A stretch of 64,000 nucleotides of DNA from UBA2336 sp036787955 (GCA_036787955.1 DAIQOI010000001.1:248001-312000); one strand, 5' to 3'. Positions 35,163-44,512 are shown, counted from the stretch's first letter. Program-made: numbers and translations. Notes: generated by a model not told the origin, from the sequence alone.

Positions 35163-36686
35163 ATGGGCCTTATTAATTCCATTCTTACGTGGATCATGAA
35201 AAAGCGCATCCACCAGATAGAGCTTTTCATGAAATATCCACATGAAGTGCAGGATGAATGGATGCGCAAACTTATCCGCACAGCCCGTCATACCGAATTT
35301 GGAAAGACCTATCACTTTGCGTCAATAGAAAATTACCGTCAGTTTGCTGAACGCGTTCCGATCCAAACATACGAGCAGCTTTTTCCTTATATCGAAAGAC
35401 TGATGCGTGGCGAACAATTTATTTTGTGGCCCACAGAAATAAAATGGTTCTCCAAATCGTCAGGCACCACCAATGCGCGCAGCAAGTTTATTCCGGTTTC
35501 GGCAGAAGCACTTGAAGAATGTCATTTTAAAGGGGGAAAAGATTTACTTTCTATTTACGTAAATAACTTTCCCGATACGCACATTTTCGATGGGAAAAAT
35601 CTGGCCGTAGGCGGCAGCCATCAGCTCAACGAAAACGATCCCACGGCCTCATCGCACTATGGCGATGTGTCGGCTGTAATTATGCAGAACCTTCCGGTGT
35701 GGGCTGAATTTATACGCACACCTAAACTTGAAACAGCGCTGCTCAGCAACTGGGAAGAAAAAATTGAACGGCTGGCACGCGAAACCATAAATGAGAATGT
35801 TACCAGCATTGCAGGCGTGCCCACCTGGACGGTGTTGCTCATTCAACGCATCGTTGAACTGGCCGGTGCAAAAAATATTCTGGAAGTGTGGCCCAACCTG
35901 GAAGTGTTTTTTCATGGAGCAGTTTCGTTTGCACCTTATCGCAAGGTGTTTGAGGAATTGATACCGTCAACCGGCATGAACTATTGGGAAATATACAATG
36001 CCAGTGAAGGATTTTTTGGTATTCAGGACAGGCGCGATGGAGGCGACATGCTGCTGATGCTGGACTATGGCATTTTTTATGAATTCATTCCGCTGGAAGA
36101 ACTCAATTCCGACTCGCCTAAAGCGGTACCACTTGCCGATGTGCAACTGAACCGCAATTATGCCATGGTAATTACTACCAACGCGGGTTTATGGCGATAC
36201 CTGATTGGCGATACGGTACGTTTTACTTCGCTCTCTCCTTATCGTATCCGTATATCCGGCCGAACCAAACACTATATCAACGTTTTTGGCGAAGAACTGA
36301 TGGTGGAAAATGCCGATGCAGCCATAGAAAGGGCCTGCAGAATAACCGGTGCACGAATAGACAATTACACGGCAGCACCGGTTTACCTGGATACACATCA
36401 GAAAGGCGGACATGAGTGGATCATCGAATTCACCACGCCACCAGCCAGTTTGGAACAATTTACACATATTCTCGATGAGGCGCTGCGTGAGTTAAATAGT
36501 GATTATGATGCCAAACGTTCGCACGACCTTGCGCTGGTAACACCCAAAATACACAGCGTAAAGCCAGGCACCTTTTACAACTGGCTGAAAAGCAAAGGCA
36601 AATTAGGAGGGCAAAATAAAGTGCCGCGCCTCTCCAATACCCGTGAATACGTTGATGACTTGCTGCAGATGATAGGTCAGGATTAG
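35163..36686 (+). CDS. GH3 family acyl-adenylating enzyme
   Basis: A 507-residue member of the GH3 family, related to plant enzymes that adenylate and amidate carboxylic acids such as auxin and jasmonate. The ATP-binding motif is SSGTTNARSKFIPVS, with further conserved parts AVGGSHQLNEND, GVPTWTVLLIQRI, NYWEIYNASEGFFGIQD (the A5-like adenylation motif) and LWRYLIGDTVRF. Bacterial GH3 proteins are common in Bacteroidota but their substrate is unknown. It follows lptB by 41 bp, an arrangement seen elsewhere in the phylum, which hints at a role linked to the envelope or lipids. Confidence 0.88.
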   Translation: MGLINSILTWIMKKRIHQIELFMKYPHEVQDEWMRKLIRTARHTEFGKTYHFASIENYRQFAERVPIQTYEQLFPYIERLMRGEQFILWPTEIKWFSKSSGTTNARSKFIPVSAEALEECHFKGGKDLLSIYVNNFPDTHIFDGKNLAVGGSHQLNENDPTASSHYGDVSAVIMQNLPVWAEFIRTPKLETALLSNWEEKIERLARETINENVTSIAGVPTWTVLLIQRIVELAGAKNILEVWPNLEVFFHGAVSFAPYRKVFEELIPSTGMNYWEIYNASEGFFGIQDRRDGGDMLLMLDYGIFYEFIPLEELNSDSPKAVPLADVQLNRNYAMVITTNAGLWRYLIGDTVRFTSLSPYRIRISGRTKHYINVFGEELMVENADAAIERACRITGARIDNYTAAPVYLDTHQKGGHEWIIEFTTPPASLEQFTHILDEALRELNSDYDAKRSHDLALVTPKIHSVKPGTFYNWLKSKGKLGGQNKVPRLSNTREYVDDLLQMIGQD

Positions 36687-36971
36687 ATAAACGCTTTACA
36701 TAACTCTCTTTCTTTTTCTTATCTTATCAGGTTGTACCACAGAAAAAATCGCGTAAAGCCTGGCGTTAACAGGCTCAGGCCGGTGAGGGAAGTACAGATA
36801 ACTTTATTTGTCCGTCAGAGGGCGTCAGATAAATTACCTAAAATGGAACCACTGTGTATTTGCTCCCATCCGGCTGTGTTTCGGTGTGGTGATCTTTGAA
36901 AACAAAGTTTGTTTTAAAGCCCGAAACCCGTGTTATAAACGGGTTTCAGGCTAAATGGTGTTATCGTTGTC
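36687..36971. other. Intergenic region between convergent genes
   Basis: This is the longest gene-free stretch (285 bp), between the GH3 gene and the TonB receptor gene. It holds a 6-bp perfect hairpin (AGCCTG at 36757-36762 with CAGGCT at 36770-36775) without a T-run, and the strong hairpin at 36918-36952 listed separately. I see no convincing reading frame or riboswitch. Confidence 0.6.
36918..36952. terminator. Bidirectional terminator-like hairpin
   Basis: AGCCCGAAACCCG (36918-36930) pairs with CGGGTTTCAGGCT (36940-36952), with a single mismatch and a 9-nt loop. It lies 20 bp past the stop of the TonB receptor gene (minus strand). The flanking T-runs are short on both sides, so termination strength is uncertain. 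Confidence 0.5.
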
Positions 36972-39197
36972 TCATCGCAGTGCAGCCCGCAGCGCAACAA
37001 TGAAGTTGCGGCCGGGTGCCGATATACCTGATGAATAAGGCCGGTAACGCTTGTCGAAAATGTTTTCAACGCCTGCGTTAAGGGTCAGGTTTTTTAAGAA
37101 CTGATACGATGCCTTCAGGTTCAGTGTCCACCAGGAGGGGGAGTAAGGATTACCGTTTGCATCCCGGACATACAGGTGTGCGTCTTCCAGTTCGCTTAAC
37201 GGCAGCTTTGCCGCAGTAATCTTCCCGTTATACTGGCTGTACAGGTTAATCATCAGCTTGTCATTCTGATAGATGAGCTGTGTAGCGCCAAAGTTGGGGG
37301 CCACGTGTGTGGGGCGTGCATCGATGCCTGCTTCCGGGTTTTTTTCTTTTCCGTTCTGCATGTTGTAAGTGGAGGTGAGGGTAAGTTCAGGCAATATTTT
37401 CCAGGTAATGCCGGCCTGAAACCCATACACATACATTTTGCTTATGTTTTGCAGGGCAATGACTCGGCTTAAGGTGCCATCGTAATCTATGCTGTCTTCT
37501 CCATTAAATAAAAAGGGTGCCCGCGAGATGGCGTTATCCAGCCACGTGTAGTAAAGGCCGGCATCAAACGTTACGTTGTTGCCTAACCGCGCGGCAAAAC
37601 CAAGCTCGGTGTTGTAGGCAAGTTCAGGCTTTAACTTTGGGTTAGGTACCAGCACACTTCCCAGTTGCGAGTCAAACACTTTCCCGATGTCATCCACATT
37701 GGGCGCCCGGAAGCCGGTTGAAAAGTTGCCATAGATTTTCCAGTTGTTGTTGGGGGTGTAGATTAGCCCCACACTGTTATTAACCTGGCTGTTGCGCAGG
37801 GTGGCTTCGGTAAAGGGAAAGGGAAAGAACGTGGTATCGAAAGGCGTATAAGTGTAAACCGAAGTAAAGCGCATGCTGGAACTAAGCAGCCAGGCATCGC
37901 TCATGCGCAGTTTTAAGCTCATATAAGCTGCGGCCGATCGCCAGTCGGAATTATCGGGATACCGGGTTGACCAGGGTTCAACGGTGTTGTTTATAATGTG
38001 AGCGCGACTGGCTGTAGAATAAACCTTGTTGTCTACCACTTCGGCACCATAAAAGATTTCGGCCGATTCTGATAATTTTTTATTGAAGTCAAGGTTAAAC
38101 GACAGGGCCTTTACATTTTCAAAACGGCTTACCCGCCGGGGATTATTGAAGTTTCGCGTGTGGCGGCTCTCTTCATAATCCTGGTAGGCGGCAATGAAGC
38201 GCGCACCATCGAACAACGAGGTAGCATTCAGGTAGCTGATTTGCAGCGAATGCATTTCCCACCGCTGCGGTCCATAATACCACTCGCCAAAACGCAGCAG
38301 GGCAGGGTTGGACGTGTTGCGCAGCAGCAGGCGGTCATACCGGTCGTAGCGTGAGGTTTTGGAATAATGCCAGGCATACTGAATATCCAGGGCATTGAAA
38401 GGGCGCCAGCGTAGTTTCTGGGTGCTGTTGATCTGATTAAAGCCCGAAGGCGTTTGTTTGCGGGGGTTGGAGTTTACAACCACCGAATCAATGGCAGCTA
38501 CGCCACGCACCGCAAAATCAGGCCGCAGGTAATCGTCCGGTCCTTTGCTGCCTTGCAGTAAGTGGCCATAGCTGGAGTAACTGATACTGGAAAGAAAACC
38601 GATTTTCCGGGTACCGGCCGAAAAATCGAGATGTCCGGTTTGTTCGTTGTTGGCCGAAGCATACCGCAATAAACTGTTTGCCGAAACACGCAGCTTGTCA
38701 TTGGCCGACAGGCGCACCTGGCGCGTATGAAAATCCATGACCCCGCCTATGGCATCGCTGCCGTAAATTACCGACCCCGGCCCAAATATTACTTCGGCAT
38801 TTTCAATGATGTGTGCATCGAGCGAAATGACATTCTGTACATTTCCGCTGCGGAATATGGCATTGTTCATGCGTACACCATCAACTACCAATAACACCCG
38901 GTTTGTAGCAAATCCGCGAATCATAGGACTACCCCCGCCCAGCTGACTTTTTTGCACAAACACCTGATTGGTAAAACCCAACAGGTCGGCCGCGGTTTGC
39001 GGGTTCTGAAACCGGATAGCCGGAGCATTTAACTGAGCTACCCGGTTAGGCACTTCGCGCAGATTTTCCTCCCACCGGTTAACGGAAATAACGATTTCCC
39101 CCAACATCCTGGTCGTATCATTTGGCTGTGCCCACGTTTTGAGGCGTAAAGCAGCCAGGAGAATAGTATAAAGAAAGTAAAGACGCATTTCTTTCAT
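36972..39197 (-). CDS. TonB-dependent outer-membrane receptor
   Basis: A 741-residue TonB-dependent receptor. After a signal peptide (about 1-24) the TonB-box-like/plug region has MLGEIVISVNRWEEN, and the plug has MIRGFATNRVLLVVDGVRMNNAIFRSGN and VIFGPGSVIYGSDAIGGVMDF. The barrel shows NFSTGFRAPNVDDIGKV and NPKLKPELAYNTELG, and the last strand ends with aromatic-rich residues before LRAALR. The plug resembles heme/hemoglobin-type receptors, but the ligand cannot be told from sequence. It lacks the N-terminal carboxypeptidase-like domain of SusC proteins. A small membrane-anchored protein is encoded just upstream (39269-39781), which may be a partner. Confidence 0.9.
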   Translation of the reverse strand: MKEMRLYFLYTILLAALRLKTWAQPNDTTRMLGEIVISVNRWEENLREVPNRVAQLNAPAIRFQNPQTAADLLGFTNQVFVQKSQLGGGSPMIRGFATNRVLLVVDGVRMNNAIFRSGNVQNVISLDAHIIENAEVIFGPGSVIYGSDAIGGVMDFHTRQVRLSANDKLRVSANSLLRYASANNEQTGHLDFSAGTRKIGFLSSISYSSYGHLLQGSKGPDDYLRPDFAVRGVAAIDSVVVNSNPRKQTPSGFNQINSTQKLRWRPFNALDIQYAWHYSKTSRYDRYDRLLLRNTSNPALLRFGEWYYGPQRWEMHSLQISYLNATSLFDGARFIAAYQDYEESRHTRNFNNPRRVSRFENVKALSFNLDFNKKLSESAEIFYGAEVVDNKVYSTASRAHIINNTVEPWSTRYPDNSDWRSAAAYMSLKLRMSDAWLLSSSMRFTSVYTYTPFDTTFFPFPFTEATLRNSQVNNSVGLIYTPNNNWKIYGNFSTGFRAPNVDDIGKVFDSQLGSVLVPNPKLKPELAYNTELGFAARLGNNVTFDAGLYYTWLDNAISRAPFLFNGEDSIDYDGTLSRVIALQNISKMYVYGFQAGITWKILPELTLTSTYNMQNGKEKNPEAGIDARPTHVAPNFGATQLIYQNDKLMINLYSQYNGKITAAKLPLSELEDAHLYVRDANGNPYSPSWWTLNLKASYQFLKNLTLNAGVENIFDKRYRPYSSGISAPGRNFIVALRAALR

Positions 39198-39268
39198 AAT
39201 AAGAAATAAGGTTTGTTTTGAATAATGAAAAATGAACGGAGCGGCAAAACCGCTGCAACAAAAAAACC

Positions 39269-39781
39269 TTACGAAATGCGCGGAGGCGGTGTGTGCTTTT
39301 TCGGCTGAAAGGATGAAAAGTTTCTGAGATACGGAACCTCTGTAGTTTGGCAGCGTATAGCGGGACGAACGAGCGCCACTCCCTGCGGAACCGTATAAAC
39401 CTGTGTTAAAAGGGCAAGCAGGGATAGGGGCAGCGGATTTTCGTCTTCATGCAGGCGAAGAATTACCGTGTTGAGGAGTACCAGCAGGTTATCTTCGGCC
39501 TCATCGTATAATCCGTACACCAGTATTTTATCGCCATCGTGTTCAATGCGTGCAATATCAAACATCCGGCTACCAATTTTCAGTTCGTGCCCATCGACCC
39601 TGCAACGGATAAAATCTTCGGCATGCAACTCCACGCAGTCCAGCTCTTCGGCCGGCCGGGCAGCCAGTTGCTCGCGCATGCTTTGGCGGATGTGCACAAG
39701 CCTTACGGCAAAATACAGATAGGCACCCCCCATGGCGAAGCCACATACGGCCAGCAGTACTATAGCATACAGCCGTTTCAC
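39269..39781 (-). CDS. Small exported or membrane-anchored protein upstream of the TonB receptor, 170 aa
   Basis: A 170-residue protein with one N-terminal hydrophobic segment (about 3-27), followed by a periplasmic domain and a proline-rich end (PKKHTPPPRIS). I do not recognise a named domain. In Bacteroidota, short proteins with such anchors and proline-rich tails often lie directly upstream of metal or heme TonB receptors. A His- and Cys-containing stretch (LDCVELHAEDFIRC) could bind metal, which is speculation. It shares strand and a 71-bp gap with the receptor; the gap contains the hairpin AGCGG/CCGCT near 39239-39253. Confidence 0.65.
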   Translation of the reverse strand: MKRLYAIVLLAVCGFAMGGAYLYFAVRLVHIRQSMREQLAARPAEELDCVELHAEDFIRCRVDGHELKIGSRMFDIARIEHDGDKILVYGLYDEAEDNLLVLLNTVILRLHEDENPLPLSLLALLTQVYTVPQGVALVRPAIRCQTTEVPYLRNFSSFQPKKHTPPPRIS

Positions 39782-39855
39782 AGGCAGCGAATGTACAAAA
39801 CCGACAAATGAACAGCAGAAGTTTTACAGCAGTTTCATCGGCTGGTGTTGAATGG

Positions 39856-40488
39856 CTACTGGGCGAAGAGATTATTCAACTCCAGGTCTATGCGGTTTAC
39901 GATGAAAGCAAAGTCTTCCACCCGTTCTACAAAATCAAGGTCGTTGGCATTAATGATCAAAAGCCGGCCCAGTTTGTAGGTGCTTATCCATTTTTCGTAA
40001 TACTCATTCAGATTTTTCAGGTAATCCAGGCGCATGGCATATTCAAAATCGCGGCCGCGCTTCTGTATCTGACGCACCAGTTTGGGGATGTCGCAGCGCA
40101 GATAAATAAGCAGATCGGGCGGGGGCACAAAGGCAATCATGGAGTTGAAAATTTCAAGGTAGTTGTTGTAATCGCGGTCGTTGATATAGCCGCTGGCATG
40201 GAGATTGGCGGCAAAGATGTAGGCATCTTCATAGATGGTACGGTCTTGCACGGTGGTTTTGGTGCTGTTGCGTATTTCGTTCACCTGCCGAAAGCGGCTG
40301 TTCAGAAAATAGATCTGCAGATGAAAAGCCCAGCGCTGCATATCGTGGTAAAAGTCGCGCAAGTACGGATTTTTGTCTACCGACTCGTAAAGCGGCGTCC
40401 AGCCATAATGCTTTGCCAGTTTCTCGGCCAGGGTGGTTTTGCCTGAGCCAATGTTGCCTGAAATGGCAATGTGTTTGAGTTGCTTCAT
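39856..40488 (-). CDS. Deoxynucleoside kinase
   Basis: A 210-residue deoxynucleoside kinase that phosphorylates deoxynucleosides in salvage. The P-loop is ISGNIGSGKTTLAEKLA near the N-terminus. The middle contains TTVQDRTIYEDAYIFA (the conserved DR-x-E segment), and the lid-like segment is IQKRGRDFEYAMRLDYLKNL, close to the R-G-R-x-x-E motif of dGK/dCK-type enzymes. Substrate preference is not evident. On the same strand as the TonB pair but probably independent of it (74-bp gap). Confidence 0.9.
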   Translation of the reverse strand: MKQLKHIAISGNIGSGKTTLAEKLAKHYGWTPLYESVDKNPYLRDFYHDMQRWAFHLQIYFLNSRFRQVNEIRNSTKTTVQDRTIYEDAYIFAANLHASGYINDRDYNNYLEIFNSMIAFVPPPDLLIYLRCDIPKLVRQIQKRGRDFEYAMRLDYLKNLNEYYEKWISTYKLGRLLIINANDLDFVERVEDFAFIVNRIDLELNNLFAQ

Positions 40489-40570
40489 GCGGGCTGCAAA
40501 TATAGGGGTAAATCGGAGCGGCCGCTGCTTAACCCGGCAATTAACATGGGCCTGAAAAATTAAAACAGCA

Positions 40571-41437
40571 TTATTCTTCGGCTACCAATGCCAGCCGTGT
40601 TCCGGTGGCATTAACGGCAATACGGGTAATGTTTTTCAGGGCGATGCCTTTGGGCATCAATATACTTTTCCATGAAGCTTGGCTGCCCGGCGTGAGGTAA
40701 TACAACTGCACGCCATCGCTCATGCATATTTTTCCATCGGGTGTCCAGGTTAAATCCTCACGACCGGGCAAGGTGGTGCTGATTGTAGTGATCTTTCCGC
40801 TTTTTGGGTTGTATTTTTTTATGAACCAGTTATCTGTTTGTTTTTCTACAAAACTCATTTCGCCCGTACCCGGAATACGGTGCAGTGAGCGCCCGATATG
40901 ATGAGCCAGTATCTTATCTTCTCTGGTGTTAACATGGTACAACCGCAGCGTGTTGGGCTGACCCAGCACAAACAACAGCAACTCATGTTCATTTACCCAG
41001 GCGTGATAGCCCACCATCAGATTGTCAACAAGTATCACCGGCCCGCCACCTTCAGCCGGATATTTGCCAAGGTCCTGTGCACCGTTGTCGCGCTGAATGA
41101 TGCAGGAAATAAACCTTCCATCGGGGGTAACGGTGGGTGAATATTCGCGGTCGGCTGTGTACGTAAGCTGGCTGGTTTTGTCTGTTTGATAGTTGTAGAT
41201 CATGATGTCTGTCCGGCCGTCTTCTCCGGCAGAAGCATAGTACAACAAGGGTTTTTCAGGATGAAAGAAGGGCTGGTTGTCATACCCTTTCCGCGCAGTA
41301 ATATTTTTCGGATTAGCCAGCCTGATATTATTTCTGCGGATATGCAGGTCGAACAGGTAGATGTCGGTGGCCGGAGGTTGTTGTGAAAAAGCAAAATAAC
41401 CGACAAAAATACATGCAGATAAAAGAATTGATTTCAT
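40571..41437 (-). CDS. Secreted PD40/TolB-like beta-propeller protein
   Basis: A 288-residue exported protein with a signal peptide (about 1-18, ending AFSQ) and a TolB-like propeller of PD40 repeats. Recognisable strands are FFHPEKPLLYYASAGEDGRTDIMIYNY, YSPTVTPDGRFISCI, and LTWTPDGKICMSDGVQLYYL. The chain is short, about five blades, and probably forms a partial or compact propeller. No catalytic domain is fused to it, unlike related peptidases. Function unknown; possibly protein binding in the periplasm. Confidence 0.78.
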   Translation of the reverse strand: MKSILLSACIFVGYFAFSQQPPATDIYLFDLHIRRNNIRLANPKNITARKGYDNQPFFHPEKPLLYYASAGEDGRTDIMIYNYQTDKTSQLTYTADREYSPTVTPDGRFISCIIQRDNGAQDLGKYPAEGGGPVILVDNLMVGYHAWVNEHELLLFVLGQPNTLRLYHVNTREDKILAHHIGRSLHRIPGTGEMSFVEKQTDNWFIKKYNPKSGKITTISTTLPGREDLTWTPDGKICMSDGVQLYYLTPGSQASWKSILMPKGIALKNITRIAVNATGTRLALVAEE

Positions 41438-41676
41438 GCTGCTTTGGTTTTCGGGATAAAACTAACTTTTCTGCATGAAAACCCGCCTCATAATGCTGCT
41501 GGTATTTTGTTGCACAACCCGATGTGCACACAGTTGTTGGTTTAAGCCAGCTGCGGGCTTCACGCTGAAATGTAGGTTTGTTTTATTAATTTCGTTCACC
41601 CACGGTGAATAAAGACGTGCTTCAAAAGCCGCAGCCGACATAAAGACAAACGATGGCGGTAATTGGCTTAAAAAAA

Positions 41677-42010
41677 ATGGACTACTATCTATTCTTAGAC
41701 GAAAGTGGCGATCACGGACTAACACGGATAGACCCTCAATTTCCAATTTTTGTATCATGTGTAGTTTTGATTTCCCACTCCGACTACGAAGAACTAAAAA
41801 GCAGAGTAAGCGACTTAAAATCAAAATTCTGGGACGATAAAAAAGTTATCTGCACTCCATGGACATAAGAAAATGCGATAAAGAATTTTCAATTCTGCTA
41901 GATGAAAAGGTAAAAAATCCTTCTACAAAGATTTAAACCAAATAACTGAGACTACTCCTTATGAGATAGTCTCGTCAGCAATTGACAAGGGTAAATACAT
42001 AAAAAGTTAA
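41677..42010 (+). pseudogene. DUF3800 gene remnant with two frameshifts
   Basis: The reading frame begins MDYYLFLDESGDHGL, the diagnostic start of DUF3800 proteins, at 41677 and is open to codon 58. After DDKKVI near 41850 the homology continues in another frame (HSMDIRKCDKEFS...EKVK, from 41853). After an A-run near 41911-41918 it continues in a third (FYKDLNQITETTPYEIVSSAIDKGKYIKS) to a stop at 42008-42010. Only about 110 of the usual 230 or more residues remain. DUF3800 genes are typical cargo of mobile or defence-rich regions. The segment is visibly AT-richer than the flanking genes, so I infer an old horizontal acquisition that has decayed. Confidence 0.75.
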
Positions 42011-42132
42011 CTACTAAGCAACGGTATAAAGGCCCGGTTCGGCCTTGGTGAAATGGGGTGTGGAAAGCCGCTGGAAGGTGAACCCTATGGTCATCGAGGC
42101 AGCACCTTACCTCAAAACGCTGTGTGCAAATT

Positions 42133-43113
42133 TTAAGTAGCAGGTTTTTTTATAACGAACTGCGATGCGGAGGGCTGATCCGTTAGGTTCAGCATCCTGT
42201 TCAGCGCAAGAGCGGCCTTGTGTATTACCTCGTGCGGCAGGTTGATTTCGTACACTTCTTCGTTAAGGCTGCGATGCAGTTTCTCTAACGTGTTCATTTT
42301 CATGTACGGGCATTCGCTGCAGGCACAGGCGTTATCTTCGTAGGCCGGTGCGGGAATGAGTGTCTTATGGGGTGCCTGCAGGCGCATCTGATGCAGTATA
42401 CCGGCTTCGGTGGCAACTATGTATGCTTTGGCATCATCGCGGGTGATGAAGTCAATCATTCCTTTGGTTGAGCCGATGTAAGAGGCAATGCGCAGAATAT
42501 GGGGTTGCGACTCAGGATGGGCAATAAACTTTGCATGCGGATGTTCTTTGTGCAGGTGCAGAATTTTATCCATGGAAAAATTTTCGTGCACGATGCAGGC
42601 ACCGTTCCAGAGTATAAGCTCGCAACCGGTCTGCTGCTGAACATATTTGCCCAGATTGATGTCGGGAACGAAAATGGCAGGACCGTTCCCGGCCACGGCC
42701 TTCACAACCTGCACGGCATTGGACGAGGTGCATACCGCATCACTCATCGCTTTGATTTCGGCTGAACAGTTGATGTAGGAAATAACCGGCACACCAGGGT
42801 GTTGACAAATAAAATTGCGAAGCTGTTCGGGCGTGATGGAGTCGGCCAGGGAACAGCCAGCCTCCGGCTCAGGAATAAGTACCTTGCGTAAAGGGTTTAG
42901 GATTTTCGCGGTTTCGGCCATGAACCGTACACCACATACAACAATAACCTGAGCATTTTGTATTCGGGCAGCATAACGCGCCATTTCCAGGCTATCGCCC
43001 GTCATGTCGGCCACTTCCTGTATTTCCGGAATCTGATAATAGTGCGCAAGCACAACAGCCTGCCTTTCCTGCTTAAGCCTGATGATTTCCTGTTGCAACC
43101 ACTCTTTGCTCAT
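42133..43113 (-). CDS. nadA: Quinolinate synthase NadA
   Basis: NadA condenses iminoaspartate with dihydroxyacetone phosphate to quinolinate in NAD synthesis, using a 4Fe-4S cluster. The 326-residue product has three conserved cysteines: C60 in VVCGVRFMAETAKIL, one in WNGACIVHENFS, and one in CACSECPYMKMN near residue 263. Further family parts are HYYQIPEIQEVADMTGDSLEM, EAGCSLADSI and THPESQP-like AHPESQPHI. No nadB or nadC is adjacent, so the pathway genes are dispersed. Confidence 0.95.
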   Translation of the reverse strand: MSKEWLQQEIIRLKQERQAVVLAHYYQIPEIQEVADMTGDSLEMARYAARIQNAQVIVVCGVRFMAETAKILNPLRKVLIPEPEAGCSLADSITPEQLRNFICQHPGVPVISYINCSAEIKAMSDAVCTSSNAVQVVKAVAGNGPAIFVPDINLGKYVQQQTGCELILWNGACIVHENFSMDKILHLHKEHPHAKFIAHPESQPHILRIASYIGSTKGMIDFITRDDAKAYIVATEAGILHQMRLQAPHKTLIPAPAYEDNACACSECPYMKMNTLEKLHRSLNEEVYEINLPHEVIHKAALALNRMLNLTDQPSASQFVIKKPAT

Positions 43114-43215
43114 CGGGGCAAAGATGGTACCGGCCCCCCGGAAAATCTATGATGCGCGTCAGGTAAGGGCCGGATGTACAAAAGAGTAAACCAGGTGCCT
43201 GAAAGCGAGTGTAAT

Positions 43216-43776
43216 TTATTGGCCCCCTTCTTCTGCCTCGGCCTTCTTCAGCTCCTCATCAATAATTTTTTCAATGATTTCGCGCTGGCGCTCATTGATG
43301 GTGTTGTCGAGTTTAGCCTGGCGCTTCATGAAGCGAAGCATGGCGTTCTTTTTTATCTCATACGCCATGAATACCGTGTATTCGCCTGATTTTTTATTGA
43401 AATATTTTTTCTCACCGATTTTGCGCAAATCAGCAATGTCGGTGTTCATCACCTGCCGAACCAGGCTCTGGAATTTGTCGGCTATGTCGGCAGCGCGTTC
43501 ATTGCCGGTGTCGGTAAGGTATTGGTCGGCAACCTGTTTCATGGTGGTATTGACCTGGCCGGCCAGTTGTGCCTTGGCATCGAGGTCGGCTTTGGCGCGT
43601 GCAATGTTGTCCTGCGCACTTACACCCTTGCCGGTACCGCGCCAGAAGCGATTATTCGACATATACGCGCTGCCCTGAAAAGGCTCGCGTACACGAGTAC
43701 CCAGCACCGAGGAGCAGGCATTCAGCAATAAGAGGGCAAGAACGGGAAGAAGAAAAGCAGATCGTTTCATATCCAT
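43216..43776 (-). CDS. LPP20-like lipoprotein, 186 aa
   Basis: A 186-residue lipoprotein with signal and lipobox LLNAC (Cys about 21). It then has a domain similar to LPP20/LPP-family periplasmic proteins: RARAxA-type helix NIARAKADLDAKAQLAGQV, DIADKFQSLVRQVMN, and YTVFMAYEIKKNAML. The end is charged and helical (ERQREIIEKIIDEELKKAEAEE). The frame is open to 43818, but that would overlap the methyltransferase gene; ATG 43776 or 43770 gives a normal signal peptide. It lies 28 bp downstream of the methyltransferase of the polyketide cluster on the same strand, though a link to that pathway is doubtful. Confidence 0.75.
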   Translation of the reverse strand: MDMKRSAFLLPVLALLLLNACSSVLGTRVREPFQGSAYMSNNRFWRGTGKGVSAQDNIARAKADLDAKAQLAGQVNTTMKQVADQYLTDTGNERAADIADKFQSLVRQVMNTDIADLRKIGEKKYFNKKSGEYTVFMAYEIKKNAMLRFMKRQAKLDNTINERQREIIEKIIDEELKKAEAEEGGQ

Positions 43777-43804
43777 GGGGCTTCTGTTGGGAAGGTAGTA
43801 AAAA

Positions 43805-44512
43805 TTATGCCAAATCATGTGGTTTGATTACCAGTTGCCAGCGAAAAGCCCATTTCCAGCGCAGTTCATAACCCTTTATACCTGCAGCATGTAAAATTTC
43901 AAGCAGCTCGCTGCGGGTAAAACCACGCAATACCGACAGGGGGGCATCGTACTTCACCATTGCTGATTTAGAAAATAACTGTGTAAGCAAACGAATGCTG
44001 TAGTAGGCCAGCGGATGGCGGTGAAGGTCGTTGACAATTAGGGCAATACGGGCCTGCTGTACAAGCTGTCTTAGAAGCTGAACGAGTTGTTCGGTAGTAA
44101 AATGATGAAAAAACAACGTGGCCAGCACAATGTCGAATTTTCGTTTGCGGAAGGAAGCGCTGAAAATGTCTTCTGCAATCAGTGAGATTGGTGCATTGCG
44201 CAGGTGATTGCGGGCGTAAAGAATGATGTGGGGATTGGCGTCAAATCCGGTAAGTTGCAGCGTATGCCGCGAAAATTTTTTAACAATCTGTTTCAGCATT
44301 TCGCCACTGCCACACCCCAGGTCGGCTATGGCTATGGGCTGGTTGTGTGGTGCAGGCAGCGTTTTGTGCAAAGCCTGCAACGTTACCCGGTTACCGCCCA
44401 ACCACCGGTTTATCACATCCAGTTCGCGGAGAGTCTGATAAACTACTGCCCCCGAACAATTCAGGTCGTCCATAATTTCAGGTATGGTGCTGCGCCGGGC
44501 AAATTTTTTCAT
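43805..44512 (-). CDS. SAM-dependent methyltransferase of the type III PKS cluster
   Basis: A 235-residue class I methyltransferase. SAM-binding motif I is IADLGCGSGEMLKQIV, with LTGFDANPHIILYARNHL after it, and FDIVLATLFFHHFT is motif IV. It overlaps the type III polyketide synthase gene by 4 bp, so the two are translationally coupled. It could C- or O-methylate a polyketide product, by analogy to other T3PKS clusters. The N-terminal ARRSTIPEIMDDLNCSG stretch may be substrate-binding. Substrate unknown. Confidence 0.87.
   Translation of the reverse strand: MKKFARRSTIPEIMDDLNCSGAVVYQTLRELDVINRWLGGNRVTLQALHKTLPAPHNQPIAIADLGCGSGEMLKQIVKKFSRHTLQLTGFDANPHIILYARNHLRNAPISLIAEDIFSASFRKRKFDIVLATLFFHHFTTEQLVQLLRQLVQQARIALIVNDLHRHPLAYYSIRLLTQLFSKSAMVKYDAPLSVLRGFTRSELLEILHAAGIKGYELRWKWAFRWQLVIKPHDLA

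Noticed and set aside
41462..41824. Minus-strand 120-codon frame in the DUF3800 region
   Set aside because: It is the antisense of the DUF3800 start and contains no recognisable protein features.
42029..42046. Hairpin AAGGCC-CGGTTC-GGCCTT as terminator
   Set aside because: The stem is only 6 bp and there is no T-run on either side.
41438..42132. Integron attC or group II intron remains around the DUF3800 relic
   Set aside because: I found no convincing attC core pair (RYYYAAC/GTTRRRY) and no intron domain V; the similarity is only general.
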